A stretch of DNA of 64,000 nt from Capnocytophaga catalasegens (GTDB lineage: Bacteria > Bacteroidota > Bacteroidia > Flavobacteriales > Flavobacteriaceae): NCBI RefSeq assembly GCF_026005215.1, contig NZ_BPMA01000014.1, positions 62,001-126,000 of the forward strand, given 5' to 3'. The notes under the pieces are model-generated. The model had not been told where the DNA came from and did no database searches. It was given only the letters and a program-made list of their open reading frames with translations. Positions 1-8,441 of this stretch are shown piece by piece (the stretch's first letter is position 1; each line of letters begins with the position of its first letter). The position numbers and the translations under genes were made by a program.

Positions 1-464
1 TGAGCCAATTCCATTATTTTTTCACCTGTCATTTCTATAATAACAAGTCGATTTTCAAAAGGCATCAGGTTAAAAACAGAGCGTGTAGTTACATTTCCTT
101 TGGGCAAATCGGAACGAATACCACCCCAGTTGAACATAGCAAAATCAATATTTTTGCCTGTTCTACCCAAAAAAACAGGTTGTGCTTGTTCGTAAGCGGC
201 ATCTGCCATCAAGTTGCTAAGAGGTGTATTGAGTTGTGGGATATCTTTAACCAAGTCTGTTGGGTTATATGTCAAAATTGTATTGAGTTCTTCTTCAATA
301 TGGGTACGATATGGGGCAATATATTCCAAAAATTGGGTATCAGAAGCTATTTTTTTATTGATATTTATCTGTTTTCCTTCAATAGATTGTATGTGGTATC
401 TATTTGATTTACAAGATATAAGAGTGCTTATTGTTACAAATACAACAAAAAAAATTCTTTTCAT
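1..464 (-). CDS. 5'-nucleotidase C-terminal domain lipoprotein (partial, left edge)
   Basis: The first 154 codons are present; the rest runs off the left edge. The protein starts MKRIFF with a hydrophobic stretch ending in a lipobox (TLISC), so it should be an outer-membrane or periplasmic lipoprotein. The visible part carries the 5'-nucleotidase C-terminal signature: NWGGIRSDLPKG followed by a PFENRLV segment and TGEKIMEL. In Bacteroidota the UshA-type enzyme is often split into a metallophosphatase gene and a separate C-terminal-domain gene, and this looks like the latter (known pattern, inferred here). The partner would lie left of the window. It is transcribed away from the DUF6913-like gene across an 80-bp gap. 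Confidence 0.75.
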   Translation of the reverse strand, partial: MKRIFFVVFVTISTLISCKSNRYHIQSIEGKQININKKIASDTQFLEYIAPYRTHIEEELNTILTYNPTDLVKDIPQLNTPLSNLMADAAYEQAQPVFLGRTGKNIDFAMFNWGGIRSDLPKGNVTTRSVFNLMPFENRLVIIEMTGEKIMELA

Positions 465-509
465 CTTAATTGAGAATTAAATTATTGTGCGAAATTAAGA
501 AATAATATT

Positions 510-517
510 TACATTTG
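510..517 (+). promoter_or_regulatory. -7 box TACATTTG upstream of the DUF6913-dapA pair
   Basis: TACATTTG matches the Bacteroidota -7 consensus TAnnTTTG and lies 29 nt before the GTG start of the next gene. No convincing TTTG -33 element is visible. Confidence 0.45.
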
Positions 518-546
518 CGCTAATAAATCAATATAAAATTAGTATT

Positions 547-1062
547 GTGAAATTCTTTAAAGACAAAATCATTCAGAGGAAAATACGTAAGAATTTGAAA
601 AACATCACTTCTAAATCGTCTAATTTTAGCTCATTACATATCAAAAAAATAGCATGTATTGTTGATTTAGACCAAGTTTCTAATGTACAATTTTTAGAAA
701 ATTTGATTCATTCGTACGAAATTCGTGCTGAAAATTATATTATTTTGGGGTATAAAGAGCAAAGTTTAGATACACACTTAGATGGAACACCTGTTTTTAC
801 GTGGAAAGATATCAATTTTTCGGGAAATATTCGTAATTATCACGCCGATAGACTTTCGGAACTTGATTATGATATCCTGATAAATTATTTTAACACACCT
901 AAACTCCCTTTGCTTTTGCTTTCTTCGTCTATCAAAGCTAAGTTACGCATTGGCTTTTATGGAATAGATGAAATATATAACGATTTGATTATTAGTTCAA
1001 AGCCAATCGAAAAAGATATTTTTGTACAAGAAGTAAAAAAAGTAATTCAAACCATACAATGA
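547..1062 (+). CDS. DUF6913-like conserved hypothetical protein
   Basis: 171 residues starting at a GTG codon, just downstream of a -7 box; no earlier in-frame ATG fits better. The N-terminus is basic (KDKIIQRKIRKNLKN), followed by a mixed alpha/beta body with no signal peptide, membrane segment or catalytic motif that I recognise. It resembles the flavobacterial family annotated DUF6913, which I recall sitting next to dapA. Here its stop overlaps the dapA start by 4 bp (ATGA), so the two are translationally coupled. Function unknown; a role connected to dapA is only suggested by the coupling. Confidence 0.7.
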   Translation: MKFFKDKIIQRKIRKNLKNITSKSSNFSSLHIKKIACIVDLDQVSNVQFLENLIHSYEIRAENYIILGYKEQSLDTHLDGTPVFTWKDINFSGNIRNYHADRLSELDYDILINYFNTPKLPLLLLSSSIKAKLRIGFYGIDEIYNDLIISSKPIEKDIFVQEVKKVIQTIQ

Positions 1063-1946
1063 AAAACAAATTATTAAGAGGAACAGGAGTAGCACTTGTA
1101 ACTCCTTTTCAGTCGAACAAAACTATTGATAAACAGTCACTTATACAATTGGTTAATTATGTAATAGAAGGAGGGGTTGAGTACTTAGTCGTATTAGGAA
1201 CAACTGCCGAAACAACTACTTTGACCAAAGAAGAAAAAAAATTGGTCAAAAGCACAATTACCCAAACTAATAATGGGCGATTGCCTATGGTTCTTGGCAT
1301 AGGAGGAAATAACACGCAGGCTATTATTGACGAAATAGCTCAAACCGATTTGACTCTTTATAGTGCCATTCTTTCGGTTTCTCCTTATTATAATAAGCCT
1401 TCGCAAGAGGGAATTTATCAGCACTTCAAAGCGATTGCTCAAAGTACATCACATGATATACTGCTTTATAATGTGCCTGGGCGTACAGGCTCTAACATTA
1501 CTGCTGAAACGACACTTCGTTTGGCTTATGATTGCCCAAATATTATAGGAATAAAAGAGGCTTCGGGGAATATCGTACAGATTATGCAGATAATACAACG
1601 AAAACCCCAGAATTTTCTTGTAATTTCAGGTGATGATTGCACAGCACTCCCAACAGTTCTAATGGGCGGAGATGGCGTTATTTCAGTCATTGGACAAGGC
1701 TTACCTTATGATTTCTCTCAAATGATTCGTGAGGGGTTACATCATAATATTGATAAAGCACTAGTTTTTCAATACAAATTATTAAATGGATTTGATTTAA
1801 TTTTCAAAGAAGGAAATCCTGTAGGAATTAAATCGTTACTGAAACTAAAAAATATTACTTCCAATTTTGTTCGTTTGCCTTTGGTTGAAGCCTCCTCAGA
1901 ACTTGAAAATCTTCTCAAAGAATATATGATACAACAAAAATTATAA
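1059..1946 (+). CDS. dapA: 4-hydroxy-tetrahydrodipicolinate synthase
   Basis: Condenses pyruvate with aspartate semialdehyde, the first committed step of the lysine/diaminopimelate branch, in the cytoplasm. The 295 residues match the family length. Visible motifs are GTTAETTTL (pyruvate-binding threonines; the usual GTTGE is GTTAE here), YNVPGRTG (catalytic tyrosine and substrate arginine) and IGIKEASG (Schiff-base lysine). A glycine-rich GGDGVISV segment follows as expected. The start overlaps the upstream gene by 4 bp. No terminator follows directly; the next hairpin is 130 bp downstream and has its own promoter. Confidence 0.95.
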   Translation: MKNKLLRGTGVALVTPFQSNKTIDKQSLIQLVNYVIEGGVEYLVVLGTTAETTTLTKEEKKLVKSTITQTNNGRLPMVLGIGGNNTQAIIDEIAQTDLTLYSAILSVSPYYNKPSQEGIYQHFKAIAQSTSHDILLYNVPGRTGSNITAETTLRLAYDCPNIIGIKEASGNIVQIMQIIQRKPQNFLVISGDDCTALPTVLMGGDGVISVIGQGLPYDFSQMIREGLHHNIDKALVFQYKLLNGFDLIFKEGNPVGIKSLLKLKNITSNFVRLPLVEASSELENLLKEYMIQQKL

Positions 1947-2017
1947 AATCAAACAAATACAATTTGTATAATATTTAGTGTTTTTTACAAAAAAATAAAA
2001 TTTTAACACATAAAAAG

Positions 2018-2048
2018 TTTGTAATATCAAAAAAAAATGTTATTTTTG
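2018..2048 (+). promoter_or_regulatory. Bacteroidota-type promoter (orphan)
   Basis: TTTG at 2018-2021 and TATTTTTG at 2041-2048 are separated by 19 nt, an ideal match to the TTTG-N19-TAnnTTTG consensus. No gene follows on this strand: a hairpin terminator begins 33 nt downstream and the next gene is convergent. Confidence 0.5.
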
Positions 2049-2054
2049 CACCGT

Positions 2055-2110
2055 AAAAAAATTATGAATTAAACTAAGTGAAGCTGTCTCTGTTGTGAGA
2101 TAGCTTTTTT
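2055..2110 (+). ncRNA. candidate small RNA (about 55 nt)
   Basis: A transcript from the upstream promoter would begin near 2055 and stop in the T-run at 2105-2110. The only ATG is followed one codon later by a stop, so no peptide of note is encoded. The body is A-rich and ends in a 10-bp hairpin. It could be a free-standing small RNA, or the leftover leader of a lost gene. There is no homology support. Confidence 0.3.
2081..2110 (+). terminator. intrinsic terminator
   Basis: AAGCTGTCTC (2081-2090) pairs with GAGATAGCTT (2097-2106) with one G-U pair and a 6-nt loop, followed by a run of T. It can end dapA read-through or the small orphan transcript. Confidence 0.6.
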
Positions 2111-2195
2111 AGTTCCATTATCTTTTTCCATATAAAACGTACAGGTGCAATATTGTGTCTCTACATATACTTTAAAAACATACCAAAACCAAAGA

Positions 2196-2777
2196 TTATT
2201 TTTCAATGATTTCTTCTTTTTTCCAATCGTCAAAATTTAGTTTTCTATTCTCCAAAATTTGTTTCCAAAAAACTATATAAGGAATGGAATATTGATAACG
2301 AATACGAATAAATTTATCTTTTTTTGAATCATATTCTTCCTTTTCTCCTTTGATTATTAGTTTATGCTCTACTATTTTAATTCCACTTCCCCAAAAAATA
2401 GGCGTTACTAACTTGCCGTTTTTGCTTCTATCTTTATAAACAAAAAGTACTCGTAGTTTGTTTTTTTGGGCTTCTTTATTATCAAGACCTACTTCCATTT
2501 CATAATCTTCACATTGGCTACCAAAGGGGCCATATTCAAGAGTATAATATGCTTGTTCAGGTTTTATATTCGCGTCGGAAGAGCGAGTAACTACAAATGT
2601 GGAAGTAAAAATTCCTGTTTTAGAAGGTACAAAATATCCCTCAACAAGGCTAAGGTTACCATTATTATATTCTGCAATTAAATCTGCAATATCTGGTTTT
2701 ATAGGGGAACAGGCACTTGCTTTGTCACTTATTAGCAGACAAAATATAAAACTTGTGATAAATAATAAATGTTTCAT
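2196..2777 (-). CDS. secreted protein of unknown function
   Basis: 193 residues with an N-terminal signal peptide (MKHLLFITSFIFCLLIS) and likely cleavage after KASA, leaving a mature N-terminus CSPI. The cysteine at +1 makes a lipoprotein possible, but the preceding residues (ASA) are a poor lipobox. The mature part is rich in beta-strand-like alternation and charged residues and contains two further short tracts with W and Y near the C-terminus. I recognise no domain. It lies between the dapA-side terminator and the GH3-family gene, on the same strand as the latter with a 73-bp gap. Confidence 0.6.
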   Translation of the reverse strand: MKHLLFITSFIFCLLISDKASACSPIKPDIADLIAEYNNGNLSLVEGYFVPSKTGIFTSTFVVTRSSDANIKPEQAYYTLEYGPFGSQCEDYEMEVGLDNKEAQKNKLRVLFVYKDRSKNGKLVTPIFWGSGIKIVEHKLIIKGEKEEYDSKKDKFIRIRYQYSIPYIVFWKQILENRKLNFDDWKKEEIIEK

Positions 2778-2850
2778 TTTTTCTGTTTTTTGATAATCAA
2801 TGATAGGTATATCAAAATTTTATCAAAAACTATGCCTTTATTTATAAAAC

Positions 2851-4362
2851 CTACTGCATACGTAGCAAAACTTCCAAAAAATCGCGACTATTGGACAAGC
2901 GAGGTACTTTGTGTTGTCCGCCCAATTTATTATTTTCTTTGAGCCAATCGTGGAAAAGATTGGTTCGAGCTATATGTATTTTAGGAAAAGCCAGTGTCAT
3001 ATCGTTATAGCGTTTAGCCTCGTAATCGGAGTTGAGTTTTTTGAGTTCATCATCAAGTACTTGTGTAAATAGATGAATATCAGTAGGTTTTTTAGAAAAT
3101 TCGATAATCCATTCGTGTCCGCCTTTGCTTTTTCCTTCCATAAAAATAGGAGCCAATGTGTATTCAATAACAGAACTTTGGGTTTGCTCACAGGCTTTTT
3201 TGAGTGCTTGTTCAGTATTTTCGATAATCAATTCTTCTCCAAAAACATTGATAAAATGCTTGGTTCTTCCTGTAATTTTGATACGATAGGGGCGGGTAGA
3301 GGTAAAGCGAATTGTATCACCGATAAGGTAGCGCCATAGTCCAGCATTGGTTGAAATAACCATTGCATAATTCTTGCCTTGTTCAACTTCCCAAATGGGT
3401 ATGACTTTCTGTTTATTCGTACCGAAAGTATCCATTGGGATAAATTCGTAGAAAATACCATAATCTAACATCAGCAGCATTTCATCGCTTGCATTTCTAT
3501 CTTGAATGGCAAAAAAACCTTCCGAAGCATTATAAATTTCGTAGTATTGAAACGTATCGGAAGGAATAATTCGCTTATATTGTTCTTTGTAAGGAACAAA
3601 ACTGACACCACCATGGAAATAAACTTCTAAGTTTTTCCAGAGCTCTAACAAATTATCTTTACCCGTAAGTTCCAATGCCTGATTTATCAAAACGAGCATC
3701 CACGAAGGTACACCAGCAAGGCTTGTAACATTCTCTTTTTGAGATTCTTCTATAATGGCTTTCATTTTTGTTTCCCATTCACTCATTAGAGAAACTTTGC
3801 TTGAAGGCGTACAACTATATTCTGCCCAAAAAGGCAAATTATCAATCAAAATGGCTGACAAATCGCCAAAAATAGTTCCATTTTCTTCGTATAATTCTTT
3901 ACTTCCGCCCAAACGAAGGCTTTTCCCTTTGAAAAGATTTGAATTTTCGTTGTTATGCAAATAAAGACAGAGCATATCTTTGCCTGCTTTGTAATGGCAA
4001 TGTTGTAAGGCTTCTTCACTCACAGGGATAAATTTGCTCTTAGCGTTGGTTGTTCCGCTACTTTTGGCAAACCATTTGATGGGCGTATTCCAAAATAGAT
4101 TTTGTTCACCTTTTCGAGAGCGTTCAATAATCGTTTCCAAATCTTCATATCGAGAAATAGGAATGCGATTGGCAAAATCATCATAATGGCGAATGGTTGT
4201 AAAATCATATAATTTACCCAATTCGGTATTGTGTGCTGCTTCGAACAATTTGGCACAAACACGCTCTTGAACTTCGTGTGGGCGTTCTACAAATTCTTCT
4301 ATTTGGTCAATTCTTTTTTTCAAAAACCAAGAAGCAATCGAATTTATTATGGTTAGTGGCAT
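2851..4362 (-). CDS. GH3-family acyl-acid-amido synthetase-like protein
   Basis: 503 residues matching the GH3 family, which adenylates a carboxylic acid and couples it to an amino acid. Bacterial members are mostly uncharacterised. The ATP-binding segment FAKSSGTTNAKSKFIPVS is clear near residue 100, and a YEIYNASEGFFAIQ segment (ATP site) and a C-terminal ITGRTKHFINVFGEE hinge motif follow in family order. Cytoplasmic, no signal peptide. It diverges from the DUF2797 gene with only 58 bp between the starts; I recall this pair in other flavobacteria. The substrate cannot be read from the sequence. Confidence 0.85.
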   Translation of the reverse strand: MPLTIINSIASWFLKKRIDQIEEFVERPHEVQERVCAKLFEAAHNTELGKLYDFTTIRHYDDFANRIPISRYEDLETIIERSRKGEQNLFWNTPIKWFAKSSGTTNAKSKFIPVSEEALQHCHYKAGKDMLCLYLHNNENSNLFKGKSLRLGGSKELYEENGTIFGDLSAILIDNLPFWAEYSCTPSSKVSLMSEWETKMKAIIEESQKENVTSLAGVPSWMLVLINQALELTGKDNLLELWKNLEVYFHGGVSFVPYKEQYKRIIPSDTFQYYEIYNASEGFFAIQDRNASDEMLLMLDYGIFYEFIPMDTFGTNKQKVIPIWEVEQGKNYAMVISTNAGLWRYLIGDTIRFTSTRPYRIKITGRTKHFINVFGEELIIENTEQALKKACEQTQSSVIEYTLAPIFMEGKSKGGHEWIIEFSKKPTDIHLFTQVLDDELKKLNSDYEAKRYNDMTLAFPKIHIARTNLFHDWLKENNKLGGQHKVPRLSNSRDFLEVLLRMQ

Positions 4363-4420
4363 TTTTTTACTAATTTTACCGCTTAAAATTTGAGAGTGTA
4401 AAAATAATAAAAAAATTGAT

Positions 4421-5212
4421 ATGTTTGAAGGTGTTTTACAAAAAATGAAGACAGAATTTTCTGCTCCTGTGCAATATTATTTGATTTTGGGAGCCGATTT
4501 CTTGCACGTAAATACATTTTTACAAAAAAAAATATCGATACAACACATTGGTTATCAATGTATTTCGTGTGGAGAAGAAAAAGAAATTTTCAGACAAGGG
4601 TTTTGTAAAAAATGTTTTTTTGAATCTCCCTTAGTGGGCGATTGGATTATGAAACCCGAACTGAGCAAAGCTCATTTAGGCATTGAAGATAGAGATTTGG
4701 CTTACGAAAAACAAGCGCAATTGCAACCTCATATTGTATATTTGGCTAATTCGAGTAATGTAAAGGTAGGAGTTACTCGCAAGTCGCAAATTCCCACACG
4801 GTGGATTGATCAAGGTGCTCACGAGGCTTTACCTTTGGTTGAAGTTCCCAATAGATACTTGGCTGGCATTACTGAAGTGGCTTTTAAAAACTATATATCA
4901 GACAAAACAAACTGGCGTAAAATGCTAACCAATGATATACAGCTTGTTGATTTACAGCATATAAAACAACTTTTAAAACCACACTTGCCTAGCCTAGTAG
5001 CATCGTATTTTTTGGAAAATGAACCTAATATATATATAAACTTTCCGGTGCTTGTGTATCCGAAAAAAATCAGTAGTTTGAATTTGCAAAAAACACCTTT
5101 TTATCAAGGAACTTTGCAGGGAATAAAAGGGCAATACCTTATTTTTGCAGATGGAACGGTACTTAACATACGTGCTTACGAAGGTTTTAAGGTAAAAATG
5201 GAAATAATATAA
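4421..5212 (+). CDS. DUF2797 zinc-binding-like protein
   Basis: 263 residues. A four-cysteine cluster near residues 47-66 (CISC then CKKC, 13 residues apart) suggests a zinc knuckle. The following region HIVYLANSSNVKVGVTRK and TRWIDQGA matches the DUF2797 family, whose core resembles a GIY-YIG fold (VYLA...KVGVTR...WIDQGA). The biochemical role is unknown; nucleic-acid binding is an inference from the fold and zinc cluster. It shares a short divergent promoter region with the GH3-family gene. Confidence 0.8.
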   Translation: MFEGVLQKMKTEFSAPVQYYLILGADFLHVNTFLQKKISIQHIGYQCISCGEEKEIFRQGFCKKCFFESPLVGDWIMKPELSKAHLGIEDRDLAYEKQAQLQPHIVYLANSSNVKVGVTRKSQIPTRWIDQGAHEALPLVEVPNRYLAGITEVAFKNYISDKTNWRKMLTNDIQLVDLQHIKQLLKPHLPSLVASYFLENEPNIYINFPVLVYPKKISSLNLQKTPFYQGTLQGIKGQYLIFADGTVLNIRAYEGFKVKMEII

Positions 5213-5214
5213 AA

Positions 5215-5328
5215 TCCTCTCCCCAGCCCTCTCCAAAGGAGAGAGGGCGCAGAATGGAAAGCTACACCCAACTTTTTAGGTACGGAATACGCACCGCAAT
5301 TCCCCTCCTTCGGAGGGGTTAGGGGAGG
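5215..5328. repeat. REP-like intergenic hairpin element
   Basis: Two GC-rich hairpins in an otherwise AT-rich gap. GCCCTCTCC pairs with GGAGAGAGGGC at 5226-5248, and CCCCTCC pairs with GGAGGGG at 5302-5318. The outer flanks CCTCTCCCCAG (left) and TTAGGGGAGG (right) are also largely complementary, so the whole unit can fold as a branched structure. Similar CCCCTAACCCCTCC-type elements are scattered through many Bacteroidota genomes (recalled, not checked). Confidence 0.65.
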
Positions 5329-5340
5329 AAAAACAAAAAA

Positions 5341-5365
5341 AGCTGTCAATTATGACAGCTTTTTT
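5341..5365. terminator. bidirectional intrinsic terminator
   Basis: AGCTGTCA and TGACAGCT form a perfect 8-bp stem with a 4-nt loop, flanked by A-run on the left and T-run on the right. It can terminate both the DUF2797 gene and the convergent beta-barrel gene. Confidence 0.85.
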
Positions 5366-5383
5366 ATAAAAAAGTATTTTTTT

Positions 5384-5953
5384 TTAGAAGAATACAGCAA
5401 CTCCAATACCTACTCCCAAAGTACCTGTATTTAATTTAGCGTTACTATCGGCTTTGTTAGTGTAGTTTTTGTAGTCATACCCAACAGAGCCTGTAAGAGC
5501 AACCCCAGAGTTAACAAAGTAGGCAATCCCACCTTTTACTCCAAAAATAAGCCCACTACCTTTTTGAGAATCCTGACTTCCATTAGAAAAAGTTCCATAA
5601 CCAACTCCAGCACCTACAAACGGAGCCAAATCACCTCCTAATGGGAAGAAATACGTAGCATTGGGCATAACAGCAAATTCATTTACAGCATCGGTGTTTT
5701 TTTTCTTTGTATTGGTATAAGACAAACCTAAACCAACAGCCAAGTTGTCAATTACAAAGTAATTCAAATTAGGAGTGAATTTGAATACATTAGTAGCACC
5801 CAAATCATTTGAAGAGCTACCATTTTTTACAGTTGTTGATGTAGATGTGTAAGAAAGACCTAAGTCAGCACCTGCCATCCAGCCACCTTTTTCGGTTTGT
5901 GCATAGGTAACTCCTGTAAGAGCTACTGCAACTAAAAACAAAAATTTTTTCAT
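5384..5953 (-). CDS. small outer-membrane beta-barrel protein
   Basis: 189 residues. A signal peptide (MKKFLFLVAVALTGVTYAQ) is followed by alternating hydrophobic and polar strands with many G, Y, F and N residues, and the protein ends in the aromatic VAVFF typical of barrel proteins. This is the OMP_b-brl (PF13505-like) type, probably an 8-strand barrel. No ligand is predictable. It has its own strong promoter and terminator, so it is a single-gene unit. Confidence 0.8.
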   Translation of the reverse strand: MKKFLFLVAVALTGVTYAQTEKGGWMAGADLGLSYTSTSTTVKNGSSSNDLGATNVFKFTPNLNYFVIDNLAVGLGLSYTNTKKKNTDAVNEFAVMPNATYFFPLGGDLAPFVGAGVGYGTFSNGSQDSQKGSGLIFGVKGGIAYFVNSGVALTGSVGYDYKNYTNKADSNAKLNTGTLGVGIGVAVFF

Positions 5954-5987
5954 CTTTTTTTTAAATTTAATTTGTTAAATGATATTG

Positions 5988-6018
5988 CAAAGATACGAAT
6001 AATTTTCAGACAACCAAA
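5988..6018 (-). promoter_or_regulatory. promoter of the beta-barrel gene
   Basis: Read on the minus strand, TTTG (6015-6018) and TATCTTTG (5988-5995) are 19 nt apart, a near-perfect Bacteroidota promoter, with a leader of about 30 nt before the ATG. Confidence 0.7.
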
Positions 6019-6072
6019 TTTTTTAAATATTTTTTTGGGTTTTTAAGTAAAAATCATTGATATTCAGCATAT

Positions 6073-7158
6073 TTAAGAAGTAATTACTGAGTTGGCAGTT
6101 TCTTCTCGCTTGGTTTTGCCCGTTTCGGTCAAAATGAATTTGGGTACGAAATACACGTTTTTAGGAATTTCGTAACGCAAAAGTTTTCTATCTTCTTGTA
6201 ACTTTTCGAGCAAATTGGGGTATTTGTCTTCTTTGCCTTCTATCAGAAGAACTGCTTTTTGCCCTAATATTGGGTCATTTTCGTGCCAAATAAAATATCT
6301 GTTTTTGATATATCCTATAAGTTTTGTTTCAATATTTTCAGGGAAAATTTTAAATCCGCCGGAGTTTATAACATTATCATAGCGTCCTTTCCATTCAAAC
6401 TCGGTTTCATCAATAAGTTCTACTACATCATTGGTAATAATAGGTTTATCACTTACTTTGAAACAGTTGATAACCAAGCAATTACGATTGTCTTGTTCAA
6501 AACTTACGTGAGGCATTGCCTTGTATGTTTTCTTTTCTTTCTTGCGATTATTGACCTTACGAATGGCGATATGTGATACGGTTTCTGTCATTCCGTAAGA
6601 GGCATATACCTGACAATCAACAGATTGTAGTTTCTCTTCTAAATCATTACTAATAGGCGAACCTCCTAAAATAAGTTTTTTGATACGATGTAATTCTTCA
6701 ATCGATTTTGAGGCTTGCATAGGAGTCATTGCAACAAAATCGTATGATTTGTTAGTTAGTTTCATCGGAATAGAAGAAGGTTCTATAAAATCAATTTCTA
6801 ACCCGAGAATAATGGCACGAACAATCATCATTCTTCCTGCAATAAACGAAGCTGGCAGACAACAGAGCGCTGTATTTCCTTCTTTGAGGTTAAGATATTT
6901 GCCAGTAGCTAAAGCCGAATTGACCATATGTTGTTTTTTTATCTGAACAGCCCTTGGAACTCCCGTAGTTCCTGAGGTGCTAATATCAATATAGTCTTTA
7001 TTGTCCAGCCAACTGAGCAAAAAATTGCCTATTTGTTTCATATACGGATAACCTTCTTTAATATAGGTAATCCCAATAATACGTAGGCGGTCATAATCAC
7101 AAGAAAATCCGTTGATTTTCAAAGCTGAGTTAATGGTTCTGTACGTTATTTTGTTCAT
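6073..7158 (-). CDS. menE: O-succinylbenzoate-CoA ligase-like AMP-binding enzyme
   Basis: Predicted to activate o-succinylbenzoate for menaquinone synthesis. At 361 residues it is shorter than classical MenE (about 450-500) but similar to the compact flavobacterial form. The AMP-binding signature is present (ISTSGTTGVPRAV), as are YASYGMTET (adenylate motif), the hinge region WKGRYDNVINSGGFKI, and a C-terminal lysine in TGKTKRE, in family order. Cytoplasmic. A CPBP protease gene lies 14 bp upstream on the same strand, probably in one operon. A general acyl-CoA ligase remains possible, since other men genes are not in the window. Confidence 0.8.
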   Translation of the reverse strand: MNKITYRTINSALKINGFSCDYDRLRIIGITYIKEGYPYMKQIGNFLLSWLDNKDYIDISTSGTTGVPRAVQIKKQHMVNSALATGKYLNLKEGNTALCCLPASFIAGRMMIVRAIILGLEIDFIEPSSIPMKLTNKSYDFVAMTPMQASKSIEELHRIKKLILGGSPISNDLEEKLQSVDCQVYASYGMTETVSHIAIRKVNNRKKEKKTYKAMPHVSFEQDNRNCLVINCFKVSDKPIITNDVVELIDETEFEWKGRYDNVINSGGFKIFPENIETKLIGYIKNRYFIWHENDPILGQKAVLLIEGKEDKYPNLLEKLQEDRKLLRYEIPKNVYFVPKFILTETGKTKREETANSVITS

Positions 7159-7172
7159 AAAAAAAGTGTTTT

Positions 7173-8069
7173 TTAATTATTCCCTTGTGAAGAAAAGGTT
7201 ATTTTGCCAAATAATTTTTCTTTCCAGTTAGTCCATTTGTATCTTTTAGCAAAAATAAATAAAGTCAGTAAAAAAACAGATAATGTAATGCAGATATAAG
7301 CAAAATTAAAATCAGGTTCTGAGACTTCTTTAAACAAAGACGGAGTTTGAATAACACTCCAATCAGAAGTAACTAAAAGTGCTGCAAAAATATTGTTTGA
7401 TGCGTGCATACCCAAAGCCAATTCAAGCCCTTCGTCCATCAGGGTTACAATTCCAAAAATAAGCCCAATGACAATATACATACTCAAAAATCCGTAACCG
7501 ATTTTTTCTACTTCAGGATTAGCAATGTGCATCAGTCCGAACATAACAGAGGTGAAAAGCAACGGAAACCATTTGTTTTGGCAAATAATTCCCAAGCCTT
7601 GTAGCAAGTATCCTCTGAAAAAATATTCTTCAAAACTTGTTTGCAACGGAAGTAGCAAAAAACAAATAATTACCAAAGAGAAAAAGGGGAGTGGCTTGAA
7701 GTTCCAAACAAAATCTTGCGGAGAAAACCTATACTGGATAAGTGTTATCGTAATTAGGAAAAATCCTAAAACACCAAAAGCAAAGAAAAATCGCTTGAAA
7801 TCAATTTTTTTTCGACTTGTAGTTAAAGATGTAATTCGCTGATTATGAATAAGTTTTACAATTAAAAATAAAACAAATAAGAAAAAAGCAAATTGCGAAA
7901 TCATTATAATTAAAAAAGGAATTTCGCCCGTTTTGGCAATAAGTTCTTTATAATCAATTTTGATAGTTAAACTTACTAAATAATTGAAAATTACCATTAA
8001 AAAAAACAATGAAGGAAAAAACCAATACATCCATTTTCTGCTTGAATTGCGTCCTTGTGCTATATACAT
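7173..8069 (-). CDS. CPBP-family intramembrane metalloprotease
   Basis: 298 residues with about eight hydrophobic segments. The CPBP (CAAX protease/bacteriocin-processing) motifs are all visible: EEYFFRGYLLQ (catalytic glutamates and arginine), FGLMHIANP (histidine) and MHASNN (histidine). It should cleave a peptide within the inner membrane; the substrate is unknown. The start ATG lies 20 nt after a TATTTTTG -7 box (8090-8097), and menE follows after 14 bp, so this is probably the first gene of a two-gene operon. Confidence 0.85.
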   Translation of the reverse strand: MYIAQGRNSSRKWMYWFFPSLFFLMVIFNYLVSLTIKIDYKELIAKTGEIPFLIIMISQFAFFLFVLFLIVKLIHNQRITSLTTSRKKIDFKRFFFAFGVLGFFLITITLIQYRFSPQDFVWNFKPLPFFSLVIICFLLLPLQTSFEEYFFRGYLLQGLGIICQNKWFPLLFTSVMFGLMHIANPEVEKIGYGFLSMYIVIGLIFGIVTLMDEGLELALGMHASNNIFAALLVTSDWSVIQTPSLFKEVSEPDFNFAYICITLSVFLLTLFIFAKRYKWTNWKEKLFGKITFSSQGNN

Positions 8070-8272
8070 TATTTAAAATAATTTTTTGGCAAAAATACAA
8101 TTTTTTTGAAAAGAAAAAAACAGCTTTTTAAAAATTAAAAGATTAATATTTATCCGTAGTTATGAATAATTTACATTTCTAATTTGTCCTATAATTTATA
8201 TTATGTAAAATAAAATTTTTATATTAATAAAACAAGACTATTTTTCACTTGCTAAAGTATTGATAAATAAAA

Positions 8273-8398
8273 CTATTTTTTATTTTTGCTGATAATTGAA
8301 GCTACTGCATATGTTAGTAATAAACAAACAAGCGCAAACACAAGAATCATAACTGTTCCATTAGTATGGCTATACAAAGGCAAATTGTAAAAAATCAT
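8273..8398 (-). CDS. small membrane protein (41 aa)
   Basis: A 41-codon reading frame, MIFYNLPLYSHT... ending KNKK, with one strong transmembrane segment (VMILVFALVCLLLTYAVA) and a basic tail, the composition of a genuine single-pass small protein. It begins 43 bp downstream of the Lrp/AsnC gene on the same strand and may be co-transcribed with it; an A-rich stretch precedes the ATG. No family is recognised with certainty. The remaining gap to the CPBP gene (8099-8272) is AT-rich with nothing else evident. Confidence 0.5.
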   Translation of the reverse strand: MIFYNLPLYSHTNGTVMILVFALVCLLLTYAVASIISKNKK

Positions 8399-8441
8399 AT
8401 CTTTTCTTAATTAGTATTTTTTGTTATTTATATAATTGTTG

